NCBI GenBank assembly: GCA_958348565.1
Contig: CATVZP010000082.1
Coordinates: forward strand, 1 to 8,839
DNA from: an uncultured Collinsella sp.
Lineage (GTDB): Bacteria; Actinomycetota; Coriobacteriia; Coriobacteriales; Coriobacteriaceae
Direction of reading: 5' to 3'
DNA: 8,839 nucleotides
Position numbers and translations under genes: made by a program. Below are positions 1-8,839 of the stretch, piece by piece. The notes beneath the pieces are model-generated. The model had not been told where the DNA came from and did not search any database. It saw only the letters and a list, made by a program, of their open reading frames with translations. Every line of letters begins with the position of its first letter. Position 1 is the stretch's first letter.

Positions 1-684
1 CTTCGTGCTTGCGTGACGCCGGCGACCAAGGCCATCGTCATCTGCTCGCCCAACAATCCTACGGGCTGCATCCTCGACGCGGCATCGCTCGACGCCGTGG
101 CGCGCGTAGCGGAGCAGGCGGGCATCTACGTAGTCTGCGACGACGTGTACAACCGTCTGGTCTATGTGGATGGCTACGAGCGCTTCGCCCAGCGACACCC
201 GGAGCTGCGCGAGCAGACAGTGATCATCGAGAGTTTCTCCAAGCCCTGGGCCATGACCGGCTGGCGCTTGGGTTGGCTCGCAGCGGCAGCCCCCGTCATC
301 GCCGAGATCGCAAAAGCACACCAATACCTAGTATCGAGTGCCGTTTCATTTGAGATGGACGCAGCAGCGCGAGCCCTGACCGTCGACCCAACCCCCATGC
401 TCAAAGTCTACCGAGCCCGCCGCAAACGCGTGCTCGAAGCCTTAAACGCTATGGGCCTCGACGCAGTAGAGCCCGCAGGAGCCTTCTACACTTTCCCGAG
501 CATCAAAAAGTTCGGCCTAACCAGCGAAGCCTTCTGCATCAAAGCCATCAAAGAAGCAAACGTAGCCCTAGTCCCGGGCGACTGCTTCGGCACCGAAGGC
601 CACGTCCGCTTAAGCTACTGCGTCTCCGACCAAGATTTGGACGAAGGCCTCAGCCGCCTGTCCAACTTCGTATCAACCCTATAG
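1..684 (+). CDS. PLP-dependent aminotransferase, class I/II (5' end outside window)
   Basis: The frame is open from the first base, so the start lies upstream. The 227 visible residues look like the large-domain core and C-terminal domain of a fold-type I aminotransferase of about 390 residues. Family landmarks appear in order: SPNNPTG near visible residues 16-22; the cofactor segment CDDVYN near 46-51, whose Asp and Tyr contact the PLP pyridine ring; SFSK at 78-81, with Lys81 (bases 241-243) as the Schiff-base lysine; GWRLGW just after it; and a late RLSY whose Arg should bind the substrate alpha-carboxylate. The family moves amino groups between amino acids and 2-oxo acids in the cytoplasm; the substrate cannot be read from this fragment. 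It could be an aspartate-type or a PatA-like enzyme. No U-tract terminator directly follows the stop. Codon use differs from rplJ-rpoC (TTA, CTA and TCA are used) and changes near base 306. Confidence 0.93.
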   Translation, partial: LRACVTPATKAIVICSPNNPTGCILDAASLDAVARVAEQAGIYVVCDDVYNRLVYVDGYERFAQRHPELREQTVIIESFSKPWAMTGWRLGWLAAAAPVIAEIAKAHQYLVSSAVSFEMDAAARALTVDPTPMLKVYRARRKRVLEALNAMGLDAVEPAGAFYTFPSIKKFGLTSEAFCIKAIKEANVALVPGDCFGTEGHVRLSYCVSDQDLDEGLSRLSNFVSTL

Positions 685-737
685 CCCAACGGGACCCAAA
701 ACCATCAGCCCACCGACCCAAGCATTATGAGTGGGGC

Positions 738-955
738 GCGTCGCTCAACGGGCGCGAGGATTCGCAGCAAAGGCAACGTAGCTCCGGCCGGGAGGGGCAG
801 GGCGAGTTTTCCGTAGATTCCGCACGAGCCGAAGGCCACTTAATGTGGCCTTCGTGCGAGCCCAGGACTTGACCGAGCGAAAATCTCGACCCGTCCCCTC
901 GGGCCGGAGCGTATGCAGGGTTTGTGTACGAATCCTCGCGCCCGTTGACCGACGC
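738..955. repeat. large imperfect inverted repeat (about 218 bp) between the aminotransferase gene and the rplJ leader
   Basis: The outer arms 738-764 and 929-955 are reverse complements at 26 of 27 positions, including a perfect 19-base block (746-764 against 929-947). The match continues inward with gaps: 781-789 against 902-910 is perfect over 9 bases, and the GC-rich stretch near 790-811 matches 880-900 with small indels. The centre is a perfect 10-bp hairpin at 830-854. A -35-like TTGA lies at each outer edge, reading outward, followed by CATAAT on both sides (968-973 on +, 729-724 on -). The right-hand pair has a 17-base spacer, the left-hand pair only 13. I do not recognise a named repeat family. 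It may be an intergenic palindromic element, an inverted duplication of the rplJ promoter region, or a cruciform or structured RNA. Confidence 0.8.
830..854. other. central hairpin of the palindrome, possible terminator of the aminotransferase transcript
   Basis: Bases 830-839 and 845-854 form a perfect 10-bp GC-rich stem with the loop TTAAT. An outer CGCA (821-824) can also pair with TGCG (855-858) across a bulge. No U-tract follows on either strand, so this is not a typical intrinsic terminator. It is nevertheless the first strong stem after the aminotransferase stop and could slow polymerase or protect a 3' end. The structure is read directly; the role is a guess. Confidence 0.4.
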
Positions 956-973
956 CGGGGTCCCCGCCATAAT
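945..973 (+). promoter_or_regulatory. sigma-70-type promoter for rplJ-rplL
   Basis: TTGACC (945-950) and CATAAT (968-973) each differ from consensus at one position and are separated by the optimal 17 bases. Transcription would start near base 980 (GG), just upstream of the L10 leader, which fits. The -35 lies inside the right arm of the 218-bp inverted repeat and the -10 just outside it. Confidence 0.8.
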
Positions 974-989
974 ACTTTCGGTTCACGCA

Positions 990-1124
990 CGAATCCGCTG
1001 CCAGAGACAGCCGGTGCAAACGGGCATCGCCCGCGAGCTTAATGGGATATCCCGCCAGCCGAGGTGGTCGAGTAGATATGTCTTCTCGCCCCCGTCGCTC
1101 ATGCAGCGCGGGGGCTTTCTTTTT
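990..1124 (+). promoter_or_regulatory. ribosomal protein L10 leader (autoregulatory 5' UTR)
   Basis: The stretch upstream of rplJ carries the features I associate with L10 leaders of Firmicutes and Actinomycetota: CCGCTGCCAGAGACAGCCGG (995-1014), a short stem 1021-1025/1029-1033, a TTAAT junction (1039-1043), and CCAGCCGAGGTGG (1054-1066), followed by an attenuator hairpin and U-tract. In this family the L10(L12)4 complex binds the leader and lowers expression of its own genes when it exceeds free rRNA. Identity comes from motif memory and position directly before rplJ; I did not derive a complete secondary structure. Confidence 0.85.
1088..1124 (+). terminator. attenuator terminator in the rplJ leader
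   Basis: GCCCCCG (1088-1094) pairs with CGGGGGC (1109-1115). After a bulged T the stem continues with CGCT (1096-1099)/AGCG (1105-1108), closing a five-base loop. TTTCTTTTT (1116-1124) follows. The position, between the L10-binding leader and the rplJ ribosome binding site, fits premature termination controlled by L10. The 5' strand of this stem is repeated at 1131-1139. Confidence 0.85.
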
Positions 1125-1189
1125 GGACATGCCCCCGTCACGTCCTTGTGGCGGACCGTGCCCGGAAAGAATTCGAGGAGGTGTAATTC

Positions 1190-1711
1190 ATGCCCCAGCA
1201 GTACAAAATCGACAAGGTTGCAGAGATCGAGTCCCGTATCGCCGAGAACGCCGGTCTGTTCGTCGTCAACTACAACGGTCTGACGGTTAAGCAGGCTCAG
1301 GAGCTGCGTCATCAGCTTCGCGAGTGCGGCGCCGAGATGAAGGTCTACAAGAACAACCTGGTCAAGATCGCTCTCAAGAACCAGGAGCAGCCCGAGCTCG
1401 ACGAGATCCTCGCCGGCCCCGTCGCTTATGTGTTCTACGAGACCGAGCCGGTCGAGGCCGCTAAGACCCTTAAGGACTTCTCCGCTAAGTCCAAGGGCGT
1501 CCTTGAGATCAAGGGCGGTATCTCCGACGGCAAGGCCGTTTCCGCTGATGATGTTAAGGCTATCGCCGAGCTGCCCACCAAGGATCAGCTTCTCGGCCAG
1601 ATCGCCGGTCTCATCTCCGGTTTCGCTCGCGACATCGCTGTCTGCGTCAACGGCGTTTCCTCTGGTCTCGCTCGTTCGATCCAGCAGGTCTCCGAGCAGA
1701 AGGCAGCCTAG
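1190..1711 (+). CDS. rplJ: 50S ribosomal protein L10 (uL10)
   Basis: The 173-residue product has typical L10 length and organisation. The N-terminal rRNA-binding domain includes the segment VVNYNGLTVKQ near residue 24 and the basic KVYKNNLVKIAL stretch near 51-62. The C-terminal alpha helix (about 155-173) is where L7/L12 dimers attach. L10 anchors the L7/L12 stalk to 23S rRNA beside L11, where translational GTPases act, and represses its own operon by binding the leader. ATG at 1190 is preceded by AGGAGGT (1176-1182) with a 7-base gap, an excellent ribosome binding site. rplL follows after 102 bases. Many codons are the C- or G-ending forms expected of a highly expressed gene in this genome. 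Confidence 0.98.
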   Translation: MPQQYKIDKVAEIESRIAENAGLFVVNYNGLTVKQAQELRHQLRECGAEMKVYKNNLVKIALKNQEQPELDEILAGPVAYVFYETEPVEAAKTLKDFSAKSKGVLEIKGGISDGKAVSADDVKAIAELPTKDQLLGQIAGLISGFARDIAVCVNGVSSGLARSIQQVSEQKAA

Positions 1712-1726
1712 TCGCTGTTTTCACCC

Positions 1727-1794
1727 GCGGCGGCAACGCCGCACCCCTGGCGCATTCGCGCCGTGTTTTAACTGATCTCCGTGCATCCGCACGG
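1727..1794 (+). other. three small hairpins in the rplJ-rplL spacer
   Basis: Three short stem-loops lie in a row in the 102-base spacer: GCGGCG/CGCCGC (1727-1732/1737-1742) closed by a GCAA tetraloop; GGCGC/GCGCC (1749-1753/1758-1762) with loop ATTC, followed by GTGTTTTA; and CCGTGC/GCACGG (1779-1784/1789-1794) just before the rplL ribosome binding site. The second resembles a weak terminator or pause. L7/L12 is needed at four to six copies per L10, and spacer structure may help set that ratio; this role is inferred. Confidence 0.55.
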
Positions 1795-1813
1795 AAACCG
1801 AAAGGACTTAGAA

Positions 1814-2191
1814 ATGGCTAAGCTTACCACCGATGAGATCATCGATGCTCTTAAGGAAATGACCCTTCTCGAGGCTTCCGAGCTCGTCAAGGCTATCGAG
1901 GACACCTTCGGCGTTTCCGCCGCTGCTCCTGCCGCTGTTGTCGCCGCTCCCGCTGCTGGCGCTGCCGAGGCCGAGGAGAAGACCGAGTTTGACGTCGTGC
2001 TCGAGGGCTTCGGCGACAACAAGATCCAGGTCATCAAGGCCGTCCGTGAGCTCACCAACCTTGGCCTGAAGGAGGCCAAGGAGGTCGTCGAGGGCGCTCC
2101 CAAGGCTGTTCTCGAGGGTGCCAAGAAGGAGGACGCCGAGGCTGCCAAGGAGAAGCTCGAGGCTGCTGGCGCTGCTGTCACCCTCAAGTAA
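1814..2191 (+). CDS. rplL: 50S ribosomal protein L7/L12 (bL12)
   Basis: The 125-residue product has the three-part L7/L12 design: an N-terminal dimerisation and L10-binding domain (about 1-33), a flexible Ala/Pro-rich hinge (about 35-54), and a globular C-terminal domain (about 57-125) containing KIQVIKAVRELTNLGLKEAK from residue 70, the helix region that recruits EF-Tu, EF-G, IF2 and release factors. Dimers of this protein form the mobile ribosomal stalk on L10. ATG at 1814 is chosen because the protein then begins MAKLTTDEIIDAL, as in homologues, and AAAGGA (1801-1806) sits 7 bases upstream. An in-frame GTG at 1781 would add 11 atypical residues and lies inside a hairpin. A strong terminator closes the unit. 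Confidence 0.98.
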   Translation: MAKLTTDEIIDALKEMTLLEASELVKAIEDTFGVSAAAPAAVVAAPAAGAAEAEEKTEFDVVLEGFGDNKIQVIKAVRELTNLGLKEAKEVVEGAPKAVLEGAKKEDAEAAKEKLEAAGAAVTLK

Positions 2192-2218
2192 TCAGGCTTT
2201 CTCGCCAGATTTCTTTGC

Positions 2219-2253
2219 AGACGGGGTTCGCATTGCGAGCCCCGTCTTTTTTT
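2219..2253 (+). terminator. intrinsic terminator of rplJ-rplL
   Basis: Bases 2219-2231 and 2235-2247 form a 13-bp stem (one G-T wobble) around a three-base ATT loop, directly followed by a run of T to 2253 and then GTTTT. It lies 28 bases after the rplL stop. This is the strongest terminator in the window and should isolate rplJL from galU. Confidence 0.93.
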
Positions 2254-2505
2254 GTTTTGGCCCCTCATTCCCATTGCTCGGCACGCAGAACAACGCTGTC
2301 TTCGCCGTGCCAATCTCGTTACCGCTGGGGCGTAAAATTGCACCATTCGAGCAATAATTTGCGTTGACCTGCTGAAGAATTGCGTTTGCCTTACGGCGAC
2401 GTATGTCTCCGGCGGTAAGATACTTCGGTATCGCAATTTGGTCTGCGGCCGCCGTGCCGCACGCATAGGGCGCATTCTGCGCCTGCGAAAGGATCCTTGA
2501 ATAAC
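2254..2505 (+). promoter_or_regulatory. galU upstream region with structured leader, no clear promoter
   Basis: This 252-base stretch has no gene. TTGACC (2364-2369) is a good -35-like hexamer, but nothing 16-19 bases downstream resembles a -10. TAAAAT (2333-2338) and TAAGAT (2416-2421) are -10-like but lack partners. Several stems can be read: GATAC/GTATC (2419-2423/2428-2432) closed by a C(TTCG)G tetraloop; TTGCG (2380-2384) with CGCAA (2432-2436), which could enclose it; and GGCGCA/TGCGCC just before the ribosome binding site. Together they suggest a folded 5' UTR. I do not recognise a riboswitch class. Confidence 0.4.
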
Positions 2506-3414
2506 ATGAAGGCAATCATCCCCGCCGCCGGCCTTGGCACGCGTTTTCTGCCTGGCACTAAGTGCACGCCCAAAGAGATGCTGCCGGTGCTCGACAAGCC
2601 GGTCATTCAGTATGTCGTTGAGGAGGCGCTCGACCCCGAGGAGGTCGACGACGCCATCATCGTTACCTCGCCCGGTAAGCCTGAGCTGCTGAGCTACTTC
2701 CAGCCCGACCGTTCGCTCGAGAACCTGCTGCGCGAGCGCGGCAAGAACGCCTATGCCGATGCTGTCGCCCACGCTGGCGGTATGCCGGTCGACTTCCGCT
2801 ATCAGTACGAGCCCAAGGGCCTCGGCCATGCTATCCGCTCTGCTGTCGACGCCGTGGCAGGGGAGAACTTCCTGGTTCTTCTGGGCGACTACGTTGTTCC
2901 TAACCGTGACATCTGCGACAAGATGCTCGCCGTTTCCAAGGAGCACGGTGGCGCTTCGGTTATCGCCGTCGCTGCTTGCTCGCCCGAGGAAGTCAGCCGC
3001 TACGGCGTTATCGCCGGCGATCGCGTTGGCTCGCTCGAGGGCTTCGAGAATGCTGCCGACGACGAGCCCGGTGCCGTTTGGCGCATCGGCGGTCTGGTCG
3101 AGAAGCCTGCTCCCGAGGCGGCTCCGTCCAACCTGTACATCGTCGGTCGTTACCTGCTGAGCCCGCTGGTCATGGACCTGCTCGCCGATCAGCAGGCCGG
3201 CAAGGGCGGCGAGATCCAGCTCACCGACGCCATGGCCCGCTCGCTCGATCGCGAGGCCATGTACGCTGTCGTCATCGACCCGCTCTCGGGCTACGATACC
3301 GGCACCCCGTCTGGCTGGATGGCCACCAACGCCCTCATGGCCGCAAGCGATCCTCGCTTTGCCGGCGCCTTCTGGGACGCCATCGACGAGCGCGGCGGTT
3401 TGATGCGCAAGTAA
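2506..3414 (+). CDS. galU: UTP--glucose-1-phosphate uridylyltransferase
   Basis: The 302-residue product (E. coli GalU is also 302) makes UDP-glucose from UTP and glucose-1-phosphate in the cytoplasm, feeding cell-wall glycans, glycolipids, exopolysaccharide and galactose use. It opens with MKAIIPAAGLGTRFLPGTK, the nucleotide-binding loop. Further on are PKEMLPVLDKP, the GalU-typical EPKGLGHAI, GD at 127-128 (Asp128 should bind Mg2+), and LVEKP at 197-201 with the conserved Lys200. Residue 129 is Tyr where many GalU proteins have a second Asp, and the C-terminal TPSGWMATN differs from the usual KLGYLKA. ATG at 2506 is preferred over TTG at 2497: it gives the family N-terminus, and AAAGGA (2488-2493) is only 3 bases from the TTG. 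galU is flanked by two terminators and so is probably monocistronic. A related nucleotidyltransferase specificity is less likely. Confidence 0.93.
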   Translation: MKAIIPAAGLGTRFLPGTKCTPKEMLPVLDKPVIQYVVEEALDPEEVDDAIIVTSPGKPELLSYFQPDRSLENLLRERGKNAYADAVAHAGGMPVDFRYQYEPKGLGHAIRSAVDAVAGENFLVLLGDYVVPNRDICDKMLAVSKEHGGASVIAVAACSPEEVSRYGVIAGDRVGSLEGFENAADDEPGAVWRIGGLVEKPAPEAAPSNLYIVGRYLLSPLVMDLLADQQAGKGGEIQLTDAMARSLDREAMYAVVIDPLSGYDTGTPSGWMATNALMAASDPRFAGAFWDAIDERGGLMRK

Positions 3415-3434
3415 GCCTTCGGGCATCAACATTT

Positions 3435-3467
3435 ACGGGTGCGGACTTCGGTCTGCACCCGTTTTTT
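3435..3467 (+). terminator. intrinsic terminator of galU
   Basis: Bases 3435-3446 and 3451-3462 form a 12-bp stem (one G-T wobble) capped by the very stable C(TTCG)G tetraloop, followed by a six-T run (3462-3467). It starts 21 bases after the galU stop and should prevent galU transcription from reaching rpoB. Confidence 0.95.
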
Positions 3468-3490
3468 ATAAGAGCTGCGATTGCCGGCTC

Positions 3491-3524
3491 CCTGTTCACA
3501 GAAAATATATGAACAGGTGTTCGA
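3491..3524. promoter_or_regulatory. nested palindromes with a LexA-box-like GAAC-N4-GTTC site
   Basis: CCTGTTCA (3491-3498) and TGAACAGG (3510-3517) form a perfect 8-bp inverted repeat around an AT-rich 11-base centre. Overlapping its right arm, GAACAGGTGTTC (3511-3522) matches the GAAC-N4-GTTC core of LexA operators in Bacillus and Actinomycetota. A weak promoter, TTGCCG (3481-3486), 17 bases, AATATA (3504-3509), would place the site over its start point. The palindromes are read directly; LexA binding is inference. The only downstream gene in reach is rpoB. Confidence 0.4.
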
Positions 3525-3600
3525 TACACACCTATCTACCTGCACCTTTTCTGTTGAAAAACTTTGCTACTCCAAAAACTCAATCGCGTCAAGGCTTTTC

Positions 3601-3628
3601 TTGCTCAACGGTCGGTACCTGATAAACT
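3601..3628 (+). promoter_or_regulatory. extended -10 promoter for rpoB-rpoC
   Basis: TTGCTC (3601-3606) and TAAACT (3623-3628) are 16 bases apart, and TGA (3620-3622) directly before the -10 supplies the extended -10 TGn motif. TAAACT fits the relaxed TAnnnT pattern common in Actinomycetota. The start would be near 3634, giving a leader of about 68 bases. The hexamers alone are moderate; the extended motif and the position raise confidence. Confidence 0.55.
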
Positions 3629-3644
3629 ATTAGGTTGCGATAAC

Positions 3645-3665
3645 TGGCGAAGCCATGCCTCGCCA
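3645..3665 (+). other. hairpin in the rpoB 5' leader
   Basis: TGGCGA (3645-3650) pairs with TCGCCA (3660-3665), and an inner GC/GC pairing (3652-3653/3657-3658) closes a CAT loop across an A-C mismatch. It lies 20 bases before the rpoB Shine-Dalgarno sequence, has no U-tract, and may act on translation or mRNA stability. No known leader family is recognised. Confidence 0.45.
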
Positions 3666-3701
3666 ATCCACCGAGCATTTCCGTGAAGGAGGAAAAACCT
3701 G

Positions 3702-7193
<3,492 letters not shown>

Positions 7194-7199
7194 TTGACT

Positions 7200-8839
<1,640 letters not shown>

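Noticed and set aside
925..945. Possible tRNA remnant, because ACGAATCC resembles a T-loop
   Set aside because: No acceptor, D or anticodon arms can be placed around it; the similarity ends at a few bases and the block is part of the inverted repeat.
725..1283. Several overlapping open frames on both strands between the aminotransferase gene and rplJ
   Set aside because: They overlap the palindrome, the promoter and the L10 leader, have no convincing ribosome binding sites, and their composition is that of random high-GC sequence.
1781..1813. GTG at 1781 as an upstream start for rplL
   Set aside because: It would add 11 residues absent from L7/L12 proteins, lies within a hairpin, and leaves the good AAAGGA site before ATG 1814 unused.
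2364..2392. TTGACC at 2364 as the galU promoter
   Set aside because: No -10-like hexamer lies 16-19 bases downstream (TGCCTT at 17), so I list it only as a loose -35-like match.
2497..2505. TTG at 2497 as the galU start
   Set aside because: The ribosome binding site is only 3 bases away, and the family N-terminus begins at ATG 2506.
1768..3432. 554-codon open reading frame on the - strand over rplL and galU
   Set aside because: It covers two well-supported genes and two terminators antisense, is explained by biased codon use, and shows no recognisable domain.
3509..3622. 37-codon frame starting at ATG 3509 between galU and rpoB
   Set aside because: There is no Shine-Dalgarno sequence, the start lies inside the palindrome, and it ends within the rpoB promoter; the peptide has no recognisable feature.
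7194..7199. TTG at 7194 as the rpoC start
   Set aside because: AAGGAG is only 3 bases upstream; GTG at 7200 has a proper 9-base spacing.

Overview
The window looks like the chromosome of a high-GC member of the Actinomycetota, most likely class Coriobacteriia and close to Collinsella. That placement is an inference. It rests on the overall GC bias, on a beta' subunit whose catalytic aspartates fall at residues 535/537/539 as in other Actinomycetota (the E. coli numbers are about 75 lower), on a short actinobacterial-type beta subunit (1163 aa), and on remembered similarity, not on any search. Every complete gene is on the + strand.

Layout: (1) bases 1-684 hold the 3' part of a fold-type I PLP aminotransferase. 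(2) Bases 685-1189 have no gene. They hold a roughly 218-bp imperfect inverted repeat (738-955) whose right edge carries a very good sigma-70-type promoter, followed by a ribosomal protein L10 leader RNA ending in an attenuator hairpin. (3) Bases 1190-2191 hold rplJ (L10) and rplL (L7/L12), the ribosomal stalk proteins, closed by a strong intrinsic terminator. (4) Bases 2506-3414 hold galU (UTP-glucose-1-phosphate uridylyltransferase) alone, with its own structured upstream region and its own terminator. (5) Bases 3468-3701 are a regulatory region with an extended -10 promoter for rpoB and, further upstream, a GAAC-N4-GTTC palindrome resembling a Gram-positive LexA box. (6) Bases 3702-8839 hold rpoB and the first 546 codons of rpoC, six bases apart and probably translationally coupled. 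The window ends just after the NADFDGDQM catalytic motif.

The genes form three expression units: the L10-autoregulated rplJL unit, monocistronic galU, and rpoBC. In most bacteria rplJL and rpoBC sit side by side (rplKAJL-rpoBC). Here a cell-envelope sugar-nucleotide gene bracketed by two terminators separates them, and rplKA does not precede rplJ.

The window is mainly housekeeping, and I see no defence system, mobile element, CRISPR array or tRNA/rRNA gene. The points most worth a second look are: a 16-residue replacement of the normally invariant 8-residue segment in fork loop 2 of RpoB; the large palindrome with outward-facing promoter-like edges; the LexA-like site upstream of rpoB; a duplicated attenuator strand in the L10 leader; and an abrupt synonymous-codon switch inside the aminotransferase gene.
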